Shown: piece after piece, positions 14,575-26,500 of the stretch
Layout of the letters: each line of letters begins with the position of its first letter
Position numbering within the stretch: position 1 is the first letter of the stretch
Assembly: GCA_963978545.1 (NCBI GenBank)
Contig: OZ021732.1
Coordinates: 32,952,123 to 33,016,122, forward strand
DNA from: Linyphia triangularis
Taxonomy: Eukaryota > Arthropoda > Arachnida > Araneae > Linyphiidae
Direction: 5' to 3'
Length of the DNA: 64,000 nt
Made by a program: the position numbers and the translations under genes
The notes under the pieces: generated by a model
Told to the model about the DNA's origin: nothing
Database searches by the model: none
What the model saw: only the letters and a program-made list of their open reading frames with translations

Positions 14575-17500
14575 GGTTTGTTCTGGTTTGGGAGTGATTG
14601 ACGTGATTGTGCTAAGGTTATCGTTTATCGAAGTAAGTCGTTCGAGTTAAATATTGTAAAAGTTCATGATACATTTTTTTTTACTTGCAACGCATTATCT
14701 ATCTACAAGATTAGGCAATATATTTTTATTTCGTAATTTATATTTGTTATTGTTTTCAATGCTTGATGATTCCTCGTAACAGAAAACCCTCGACATAATG
14801 ATTTCGGCTCAGCTTTTACAGACCTTCTGTATAAAGAAGGATCATCTCAAATTACTTGACATGGAATTAAGTTTTGAATCACTTGCCATTGTGATTTGGA
14901 GAGTTTTGAATCACTTGCCATTGTGATTTTCAAGAGCCTCAATTGGATCACTTGCCATTGTTATCTCGTATATATTTCTCCTTTCTTTGCCTTTAAGGTT
15001 GGTTTGTTTGTACGCTCAACCATTCAATTCCTTCTTAACCCAGCCACTTCAGCGTAATTGCTTAATAGTTCACATAATATCGCAAAATGATTCATCTATT
15101 TAAAATACACTTAACTTAGCTGTTTTCTAACCATTAATAATGTAAAGAAAGATATCCCTACTTATATATTTCCACATTTTAATAAGTTTTTTTAAAACAT
15201 TGGTAGCTCTTGCATTAAGGAATAGAATGACTAAAAAGAAATGTGTAAACTACATCCTAATACAATAATTTTTGCGATATACTTGAAGTATTTTCATTTC
15301 ACAATGTTTTCTCATTTGCTTATTTAGCAATGACGTGATACGTCGCACTTATGGTTGCACGATTTTAACTTTCCGTTAGTCGCGTTGCACCTATGAGGTG
15401 TTTCCAATTTTTTGATAGCCAAATGAAATTTATTCTAGTTTAACTAGTTGATTGTTTCCGATCTAAGATTCTTTGGAGATATAAAGTATTAAACAATCTA
15501 TTTAAATAGTAAAATTTATTCAAAAATCGTATCACAAGTAATTCAATAAAAAATAAAGGCAGAGGAGGGGAAAGTGTAGGGATGCACCTGAGGTGCGCGC
15601 AATAACGAAATGTTAAATGTGAGGATTCCAACTTGATACCGCCTGGATCAGATGAGGTTGGTACTAGGGAAGATTTTTTTTTTACATTGGTAAGCTGTAC
15701 ATCACATGATGAGGGGTTAACTATTCAATCCAAACAATTGTATTTATTGAAAAGTTTTTGTTGTAATTAGGGTCGTATATCCTACTATTTTAGATTTCTA
15801 AATTCAAAAATAACTTTGCATTTAGAAAGTTAGAAAGGCAATATGTATTGGATTATTGATTTTCAAACACACCATGGAACATAAGTTCATACTTCATCAC
15901 TCTCGAACCCTTATTATCAAGCAAGGTTATAAACTAAAAAGAATTATCGTTATAAAGACTATTATAACCAAATTTGCACTTTTAACTCCATCAGCTCCGT
16001 GGTTATTGGATGCATTTAAGTTAATCGGTGATTAACAAATTATTTAGATGTGATTTACGTTTCTAAGATTTAACTCGTTTTGCGTATTTAAAAAGCAGAA
16101 ACTGAAACCGTCCTGTGAAACACAATTCAATAAAATTATCGTTGTATAATGTACAGTAACTAATGTTGTTGTATTCGATGTAACTGACAAAATAATTAAA
16201 TTTTAATAAAAATAACATCTTCCAATTTAAATGATACTGAATGCTCCAACCAAGATTTTTTTTCCTATTTTCTCAAAAACTTAAAACTCTAATGAATTTT
16301 TTGTCAAGTATCTTGAGTAAGAAATAAAATGCAATATTTTTCACAAATTATATGCTTTATTTCCGTCATCAAACATTATTATTATTATGGTTTTTTTTTC
16401 ATTATTATTATTTTATTTTTTTTTCAAAAAAAATTTTTACCAAGAATTTTTTTTTTTTTTCAAAAAAATTTTAGGTCCTTATTTTTTGTTTAGAAGGTTC
16501 TTGAAAAGTTCTTAAAAAGTCCATGAATTTGTTTTCAAAAAATCTGTACGAACCCTGCATTAACTTATTTATTACCAATCCAATTTAAACGAAAGGGGTT
16601 TTTTTAGTGTACAGTATTAATGTGTGGTCTAAAACTTAATCAGCAAAAATTTACTGTTTTAAAAACTGAACCCTTTTGAATTATTCTTTTTACTTGCAAG
16701 TTTTAGAATAACTGAGATTGGGTAGGATTTAACTTTTAACACTTCTATAAATTACCCTATCCTATAGAATTTTGAATCAAATATAGAAAAAAAATTGGTG
16801 TATTAGTTGCCAAAAACAAACAAATTGAAAAAATGTAAGTAAAAATCAAACTTAATCAGCTCATTAACTCGACACTAGATGGTGTGTAATTGAATAGTGC
16901 ATTCCACTTTTTAATTGTTTTATTTTATTGGAAAATATAAAATTGGATTTCGAAGATATTTAATTTTAAACAACTGTACCTTCATACATACATACATATA
17001 TATATATTTTCTCTCTTTTTGGGGCCTTTTATTAAAACAAAGAATTAGGTAACTCGACAATCATTAAGTGCCTACTTTTTATCACTCAATTTTTAAATAG
17101 CCTATAAATTAGATTAGAAAAGAGAGTGGCATAGCCATGTGTACTTAGGCCTGTTGGCTCATTGTACCTCTCTAAAATCATACTAAAAAGAAATCTGCCT
17201 ATGACATATTAAACAGGGCAGGGGCCTTACTAAATAGCCAATAAATGCCATACTGAATTATGAATACAACTGAAACTTATGTATCACAGTATAGGCTTGT
17301 ATTTTAATGGTTTATGAGGAAAAAATTGTTTGAAGTTCATTTGAAAAAAAATTTCATTATACATACAAAATATTAGCAGCATAATAAATTTCACAAACAT
17401 CTGTTTAAAACTTTCAACTATATCATTGTTCAAGAAAACAAAATATCTCATCATTGCTCCATACTAATCTGGATTAACGTCCATAGATTGTCCCTTCATG

Positions 17501-20500
17501 GTTATTTCTTGTACAATTTCTATTCAGCATATATTCAAATTGATATTGAGGTAAGTGAACAATTATAAATTCCCTCATATAATTAAAATGTGTTATTTAG
17601 GAATCCATTTGTGGTGGTGCCATTCAGCGAGATATTAATCGTACCTTCCCTGCCCATGAGTACTTCAAACAGAGTGGTGGTACTGGTCAAGATTCATTGT
17701 ACAAAATTTGCAAGGTAATTGTGGTTCCTCCTTGTTTCTATACATTAATTTTTGCTTACAAGAATTTTTTTTAAGTTATTAAGTAAAGATATATCTGTAT
17801 TTTTTAATTAACTAGTTTGACTCACAAAGAAAGAGAGAAAGGAAGTGCACGATAAAGATAAAATACATTCAAACCTGAAGTTATGAATTTATTGTTGATT
17901 TAAGTTTAAGTATATGAAATAAAAAATTTGAAATTTGATTGTTTTAATAAAAATTCTATTCAGTTATGTTATTGATTTTATGCATGATTGAAGTAATGTA
18001 TTTAATTTCTTTTTGTGTAGGCATACTCTGTATATGATCTAGAAATAGGATATTGTCAAGGTCAATCATTTCTTGCAGCTGCACTGCTATTACATGTAAG
18101 CATCTTAAGGCCTTGTATGTGATAAGATTCCCTTCTACTATTTAACTATGGAAAAATTTATTTTAGTTTTAAAAATATTTTTTGTAATGCCTACTGCAAA
18201 AGTGTTGATTAAAAGTTTGTATATGTAGAAAAAAGCATATTTAATAACTTATTAATATACTTAAAAATTAGTTAGCCTTGATTTGAACAAAACTAGTGTC
18301 ATACATTTTAAGAAAAATTTGGTTGTAAAAATATTAATGAAATACCAATATTTTGAATTACTTAAATTTTTCTTTTCAATAGCATACCAGCAAAAAAGAA
18401 TAACATTGTATTTCCTTCCTAAATATTTCCTTTTAAAATAATATATTTATACTAATGTTATACTAGAGGACAGGAAGAGTTAAGCTCACTCAATACTCTA
18501 CAATGATAGGGGAACTGGTTCCTACAAAGTATTCAGTGAGCTCAACTCATCCTGTCCTCTAGTATAGCACTATACTTTAAAAATAATTCAACTCTGTATT
18601 TAATCCAAATACTCTAATTGTTGTTAATATATCCCTATAGATACCTGAAGAGCAAGCATTTAGTATTCTTGTGAAAATAATGTTTCAGTATGGTTTGAGA
18701 AATCTCTTCAAAAATGGATTTGAAGAACTTCATCTCAGACTTTACCAACTAGAAAGATTGATTGAGGTAGAATAAATATTTATTCTATACTTATAACAAA
18801 CTTTCAACTATACTTTACATTTTACATGAAAAATTATGATTCAATTATAGTCTTTCAAAATTATTTCCAATTGCAAATTTCCCAATACAAATAGTGTTTT
18901 TTTTTAGTTAAATATTTACAATTGCCTGAAAAATTACTTGGGTTTTATCATGTTGCTTTATTAAAAGTAAAAAATGCATATGCTTGATACTTGTTGTATG
19001 CAATTTGATTTGCCCAAGTTTTAGTTCTGTGTTTGTATAATTTGAAAATATTTAAATTTTATTGAAATAGATAATCAAAAAAGAATTTAATGTTTCGTTA
19101 AAGAATTTCAAATAAATAAAATGCAACTGTTAATTAGGAAATGTTAGTCATACATAATACGAGATATGACTGCAAGTTTAGGTACCCCATCAAACATTCT
19201 AAATTTTTTATAAAATGTAGAGAAATGCTAGTAGATCATAAATCTACTTATCTGCTTTAGCAAAAATGGCAGGAACTGTTCAAAATATGAATGAGTTGAA
19301 CTAAATTCAATTGCCAAATATGTCATAACTTGACCAAATAATGAGCATTCTTTTTTTATGTGGTAACCCACTGCTCTTTAATTTTCAATGAAGAAGAGTG
19401 CAAATGATATTTATTCACTGACGAAAAATACTTCCATTTTTTAAAAGTGAGCCAGGTTGACGATAAATATTATGTCACTGATGACATAATATTTATTGCC
19501 AACTTGGGTTTATTTTAAAAGATAAAAGATCATGTCTCCAGGAAAGACCAATCATCTGCAACCTTCTCAATTAGAAATTAAAGAGCTGTGGGCTACCAGA
19601 CAAAAAAGAATGTTCGTTTTTTGGCAAGTTGTGACTTATTTGGTAATCAGATTTAGTTCAATTCATTTAAAGCCGATATTTGAATATTTTCGGCCAATTT
19701 TTTCCTCACACACCAGTGGATTCATGATCTAAACCATTTCTCTACTTTTTATAAAAATTTCAGAATGATGTTCGATGAGATAATTGCAGTTGTCCCTCGG
19801 TCTAACATGTTTCATTAAATAGTTATGTTTTTATAATTTTATCATTATATACCTATTTTATTAATTTTCTCCATAGGATCGTATTCCGGAGTTACATGCA
19901 CATTTCTTAGATTTAGGAATTGAAATGCATATGTTTGCATCGCAATGGTTTCTTACCCTTTACACATCTAAGTTTCCGCTGGTGGTTGTTTTCTATATAT
20001 TGGATATTTTTCTGTTAGATGTAAGTAGTTATTACATATATTTTATAAATTTATAACATTTTGTAGGTAGGAAATTTAAAATCCTATATATTTCTTTTTC
20101 TTCAGGGAATTGAAACTTTATTTCAAGTTGGTTTGGCCCTCCTAATGGTAAATTCAGATTTTTTATTAATGATAAATATAAAAGAATGTATTGAAATGTA
20201 GTTTTTGTACATTGTATCATACAGAATGTGCTTAAGTATTTTTCTCATTAAAATGTATGATTAATACTTATCAGCTATCCAGGAAAGATCTCTTGGCATT
20301 GGACTTTGAAGGTATACTGAAGTACTTCAGAGTTACTCTCCCTAAAAAGTATAGAAGTGAAAATAGTGCTAGGGAACTGTTGACTGTTGCCATAAATGTA
20401 AAGGTACAGTCTTTTGAAAGCTCTTATATTTTTCTTGGAGTAATAATTGTTTGTTTAAATCTGTAGTTCTAAACTTTTTGAATTCCATATATCTCCTGAG

Positions 20501-23500
20501 CATATAGGTGTACGTTGAAAAATTATAATTTTAGTATAATATTGTGGAAATTAGTTAAAACAAACAGTTTAATAATAAGTTTTATATTAGTTACAAAAGT
20601 ATATCAAACTTGTTTACTGTGCAATAATATTATAAACATTTTATTGGTGTGTCTACTTTAATGACTTTTGAACTCTCAAAACAAACACAACAAATAGTAA
20701 TATCCAGCCCCAAAAGGTGCAGTCTACAGATTGAAAAACCACTACTGAAAAAATATATATATTAAGTTTTATTTTTCTGTGCATTGAGAGTTCAGTGTTA
20801 TATATTCAATGATGAGTTTTTTCCACCATATGGCAGAATTTTGCTTTTGTAATTTTTTAGAAAAAAATAATTTCGCTTTTTCAAAGAAAGTTCAGCTTTT
20901 CTAATTCCTGAAAAAAAAATGTTTTTTCCCGATTTTTCTATCCCAAAGAAAAATAACCTTTCCTCTAAGGCTGAATTGCGAAGCAGCTTCCCTTCCCGAT
21001 TGGGAAGAGCAGAAAACCTACGGCATTCCTGCTCCAAATACAAAAATCAACTGGAATGCATTTTTATAGTTAGGTTGGCTCTTAAACTCGCATTTTAGAC
21101 TTTTTCAACTGCTCCGAAATTGGATCCTTTTATGTAATTTCCCTCATACTAATTCACGCGAGTAACATATACAAATAATGTGCTTGCTTTCAAGTCTGAC
21201 ATCCACGGAATTATTGTTGTATGTCTAAACGTACGTTGGTATGTGAAGTTCGTTTTCGCTAAATGTTACGTTGATGTAATGTCCACTCAGCTGAGATTTG
21301 TGTGGCTATGAAGTGCATTATCGCTGGGATTTAAGTTATTGTGGTTTTCATTTTTGCGGAGTATTACGCCATTACAACAACGCTATTGCTGAGAATTGTT
21401 CCCGTATATTTGGCGCTAACAATGATATTTATGTTTATTTGATAGTCCTTTTCGCTAAGTGCTACCTTGTTGTAAAATCTGAGATTTGCACCAAAGTTAC
21501 CGAAAGAATGTTGATGTTACCGTTTGCGCTCTCGTTGATGTGTATTATTGATGTGCAATGAGATTTGTGCTGATATTGTGGACGCTATTGCCAATATGCA
21601 CGTTGTTGTGATGTACGTTTTTGCCGATACCTAGATTTTACGCCGAGATTTACTTTGTTGTGATTGTAATTTTTGTCAAGTGTTACACCAATACATTAGC
21701 GCTATTCTTGAGAAATGCTCCAGTATATTTGGTTCTAACTTTGATATTTCTGTTGGCGTGAGAGTAATTTTCATCGAAAGCCATACTGTAGTAACATCCA
21801 ATATTACCGAAATTTGCACTAGTATTACCAAGAAAAGATCGATATTATCTAGATTTGTGCTGATATTGCGGACGCTATCGCTGATATGCACGTTGTTGTG
21901 ATGTTCTTTTTTGCCGATACCTAGATTTTCGCTGGTATTTTAAGCGATATTGCTTATAGTACTTTTGTTAGGGTGATGGTTATTTTCGCCAAGGTTTACG
22001 TCAACACAATACCAGCTATTACCGAGATTTTCAACACCAAATTGTAACCATTCATCTAGACTTTCGTTAATGCGATGGCCGCCATATTCGCGATTACTGC
22101 CTGTTTAAAGTTATATTTTGCCGTTTGATTCGAATCTATGCAGAATTACTCACATTTTTATAACATTTTGTATAAAAATATTCTGAAAATTAGTCCCAAT
22201 TGTAATTTTTCTTAACAATCTGTGTTTAAAATTGTTATTTTAACTGCGATTGTTTGTAAAATTGTTTGTTGCTTTTTATTTCATTGAACAAGCTTAACAA
22301 TATGTATAAAAATTTTGATTTTAAGATTTTTAGTACTTGTAGCTTAAAAATTTAGAAAACTGGATTTAATTAAATTTGGCCTGTTAGTCAGTATGGTATA
22401 AGTGCTTAAAGTTGTCTGACTTGTTGAAATTCTGAAGTTTTTGTCGGTTTTCATCGCTTTTACAAGAATTTCGTGTGTGTGTTTTTTTTTTTTTTTTTTT
22501 TTTTTAATCCTGTTTGGTGCTATACCATGCCTGATGTCTAGGTGCAGCTATTTTAAGCCATTTTTTTGTCCACGTATGGACATAGATGGTGCAGTGTTCT
22601 AAATGCACATGGAAAAACACACTTTTGTTTTAATATAACTTAAAATGTGTTTCACTTCACGCATAAAATTTTTGAATTTTTGTTTTCAGCTTTTTGATTT
22701 TTTACCAAACTCATCCCTGTATATTGTTGATATGTTTCTGCAATCTGAATTTTGTGCATGGGTCATTTTTTCAAAATAAATTAAAATATCTAGATGTCCA
22801 TTTTCTAAACTGCCTAAAAGTTTTTCTGTTTATTTATTTAAGACAGTTATTAAAGTCTGACCTGTGTATTTTTTTAAATGACTGTTCTAATACACTCTTA
22901 GAAATATCTTTGTGTCACTCAGAAATATATATTCTGACATCTTCGTCAAACAATTTAATTATTTTATTAGACTAAGAAGCTAAAAAAGTATGGCAAAGAG
23001 TACTTATCACAGAAAGAACAGCGAAAGCATCAAGAGGATCCAGTCTCTAAACTTCAGGTAAAATTCTAGGTGTCTTAATTGTTACTTTACATTGTTATTA
23101 AATTAAATAAGTAATAATGAAAGAATACTTTTGCAGAAAGAAAATAGTAGATTCCAGCTTTGTAACATGAGATTGGAGCATGAAAATGATGATCTGGCTA
23201 ATGAGCTTATCAATGTTAAAACACATTTAGGAAGTGAGCTAAAGCATGTAAGTGTTACTTTTGTTTGATATGTCCTTTAAAATTTATCTAAATATTGTTA
23301 AAATACTTACTAGACTTTTAAGTTTTTTATTTACTTTAAAGTTTAATTATTTCACTCAATACCTATAAGACTTGTATTGAATAGTGTATTTTACACTATT
23401 AACAAATAATAACAATAATGCAAGTATTTTTTTTTCTCGAAATGATTACTTAAACTTTTATAAATCTAATTTTAAAAAATGGTCTTCTGAACGCATTATC

Positions 23501-26500
23501 ACACGATCACAAACGCTCGGATACTCTTCTCTGTAGAGTGTGACATCATTGTTATTGACGTTTGTAAACAACTTTGCATGTTTGTTTTTAAGCTAGGTTC
23601 GTCGTCCCCCCCCCCCCCCTCCTACGTTATGATTAATTTTGACCATTGTAGGTGACATGTAGGGGGGGGGGGAATTTAAGGAGCTTCATATGAACAATAG
23701 AAGACAGTTTTGTAAAGGCAGTGCTTTCAAATTTACCCATAATAGATGCATTGATAGTGGAATTCTTTTTCATGTCAAGCCTAGAATTTTATTCTGCAGA
23801 GTTAAGAAATTTTAAACCATCTGTCTAATTATTAATAAATCTCACGGTTACTATAATTAATAAAACAAGAACTGCACACTTTCACAGTTATAATAATTAT
23901 AAAAACACAAGGATAAAAAAATTAGCAATTTAAATAATCGGCTGAATACCATAAAACAAGGTGAATCAAAATACTTTCAAAGTAATAATATCGTTAACGA
24001 ACATATTTTCTACTTTGAAGCTTGGAAGCTTTGACGGTCAATCCCAAAAATCTGGAAAAAACCATGGCTTGAATATGTTTTGATTTTTTTCATGGTGTTC
24101 TGATTCACCCTACAGAAAGGGGGAGAATTGGAATATTTGTCATAATTCATGTCTGATCTTAAACATTTACAGGGTGAAAAAAAATGCATTGAGGTGAATA
24201 GAAACACTAGGTTATCATAACTCACCCTCCTCTCAAAACAATCTTAAACACCTGAAATTTTAGTTTCAATTATTTTAACCTCCTTTTATTTTAGTTTTGG
24301 ATTTACAAAACAAAAATTCAATGTCCCAATAGTGCATCTGTTCGAAAACTTATTGGATAATTAAAACACATTTAAAAAAATTAAGTAAAGCATTACTTAC
24401 ATCAAAGTGATCTTCACCGAAGTAAATCACAGTCTGTAATGAAAACTGAGTTGATTCTTTTCTTGCAAGATTTAACCACTTTTTCCATATATCTGCTTTC
24501 CTTTTTTTGTAGCCGACCAAACGGTATAGTGGTTAGCGTGCTAGCTTCTAGACCGCGAGGTTGCGGGTTCGAGTCCCGTGTTGGCATGGGTGTTTGTAAA
24601 TGTATGTTGGCTTGTCTAATGACGAATGTTTCGGCACATTATAGCCCTCGTGTTGCTGACGGCGCCAGATAATCTGAATACAACCAACCAACCTTTTTTT
24701 GTATGTCTGGAGTTTAATTGAAATACTTATACAATGGGGTAGAACACAATGCTGGTAAGACATTTCCTCACACAAAATCAAATGAAAAGAGCACATTACG
24801 GTTACACAATCTCACTTGAAACTCAGCCAAATGTGTTTCTTTACCATTCGCGATCCTGTTTTGCTAACAGTGTCGTTAAACTTTTGGCCAGTGTTTGAGA
24901 GGAGGAACTTTTGCTTGCATTTTTGGCGTTTTGCATCCTTATTTTGAAAAAAGAAAAATTGTCTTTTATTTTGTACATACGCTTTATTTAAAATATATTT
25001 TGTTTTATAAAATATGTTTTAAAATTTTGTTAAATACCCTATTTGAATGACAAGTGAAATTCCTTATAATTTATTATTCTGTGGATTTTATTTTTTTCCC
25101 AAAGTTTTATGTTATTTGTTATTTTAAGGCACTAGAAAAAATAGAAATGTACTACAAAGAAGTGAATTGTACAAAAAAATCTTTGTCAGAGATGGAAGAT
25201 GAAAAGCACCGTCTGGAAACGGAAGTCAACCAAGTAATGTCTTTAATGTCATTGGTAATGTCTTTAAGTCTTTGAAGAGCTATTGATCAAAAACATTATT
25301 GGCCTTGAGAGTTCAAATTTCTGTAATTGCCTTAACTGTTTTAAATATGCTCTATTGCAATATATAACATAACAATGTTGTTTAAATTTCTCCAAAACTT
25401 CATAAACAATACAAAATCTCAAAATTACCTTTTTTTTTTTTTTTAAACACAAATTAATGTTTTAAACCCATCAACTGACTAACTATGTCAACTGACTACC
25501 GTGTTTCATACTGGGAGATTCATGTCGAAATTAAATTATCTGTGCTATCTTCCTATAAAGCACTAATATTTTCTACAAAAATACCTTAAGTTATCAATTT
25601 TTATATTAATAAAAACCAAATTTTTAAATGTATTTTCAAGCATTGGTTCATAAAAATTTTTATGTTTTAACATCTATTGCTCGACTTTTTTTATAACTAT
25701 TTTATTTCTGGTGTTGCAATTCATAAAATGGTAAAAAAGTATATTTATATAGTACAGCATTGCTTATCTGAATACTGATCAACTGAAACATCCATAATCA
25801 AAACCATTTCTGTGTCAAGTGCAAAACGTTTTTCTTTTTGTAAACTTTGTCTACTTTCATGTAGCTTTACTTTATTTAAATTTATTTGTAAGATGTGTTT
25901 TACAAAATATAGATGGTTTTGTGTTTAATGCCACTGTTCCTTTATTTCATGTTACTTTTATGATGCATGTAAAACTTTTTCGTAAATGATCGATTATCCA
26001 AACAATCAATTTTCCAATCACCCCCCCAGAACTCAATTGTTTCAGCTAATCAATACTCTACTGTACTAAAAGTTCATATTAAGTTGAAAAAAAAATTTCA
26101 ATTGATCCTGAAACTTTAATCCTGAATTTGAACATTCTTTTTACATTCACATAAGAATATTTTCTATAAATACAAACTGCATTTCTCAATTAAACAGTAA
26201 AGGCATTCATACAAAGAAAATAAACCCAGGCAATAAAATTTGCTTACCATTTTAAAATACTACTTTAAAAAAAAAAAAATCTTGTCCAGTATCTCTATAT
26301 ACAATAATATTTTCAGACAAATTTTACCTAGATATACGTAAAAATGTTCGGTTTGTGCACTATTTAATATTAGAATTGCTAAAGATGTAGGTTTTTATCT
26401 ACTCAGATAACACTATTTTAAAATGGAAGACAATATTAATTTAAAATATTTTACCATACCTTATCAGAAATTTAGTGCATGTGTAAACTACTAATGCTGT

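Larger units (their letters stand above)
12609..16557. mobile_element. 3.95 kb hAT-like element (CAGGGTTCGTACAG ends)
   Basis: Left end CAGGGTTCGTACAGTTCTTG, and the right end read inward is CAGGGTTCGTACAGATTTTT. The 5-bp direct repeat CATTA flanks it (12604-12608, 16558-16562). Both subtermini carry repeated CTTGAAAAGTTCTTGAAA motifs. The inside has no long open frame. It holds a tRNA-like SINE near 14173, a 39-base C run at 14532-14570 and a three-copy 26 bp repeat (about 14868-14965). Bases 13553-13830 recur at 30572-30850, so parts of it are dispersed. It could be one large non-autonomous element or a nest of several. Confidence 0.55.
11422..17600 (+). other. RABGAP1 intron 9 (6.2 kb, TE-rich)
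   Basis: Splits the TBC domain. Holds the MITE at 12169-12578 and the 3.95 kb element at 12609-16557 (listed separately). A ~27-base A run lies near 12064-12090. No host exon recognised inside. Confidence 0.6.
23248..25128 (+). other. RABGAP1 intron 17
   Basis: Holds a C run (from about 23607) and a G run (from about 23663) within 80 bases of each other. It also holds a partial copy of the GGTGAATC transposon (23938-24240) and the SINE at 24512-24691. Confidence 0.6.

Noticed and set aside
19532..19732. Open frame in intron 12
   Set aside because: Lies in one arm of a foldback repeat, with no domain and no splice support.
20798..21043. Minus-strand Lys/Phe-rich frame
   Set aside because: Low-complexity AT-rich sequence without a domain.
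21298..21561. Open frames in intron 15
   Set aside because: Produced by the degenerate minisatellite; no family resemblance.
24512..24590. Possible tRNA gene (A and B boxes)
   Set aside because: The box pair belongs to a SINE with target duplication, a conserved non-tRNA body and at least three more copies in the window. The cloverleaf is poor.
24439..24672. Open frame with RPNGIVVSVLASRPRGCGFE
   Set aside because: This is the translation of the SINE head and recurs wherever the SINE is. Not a protein gene.
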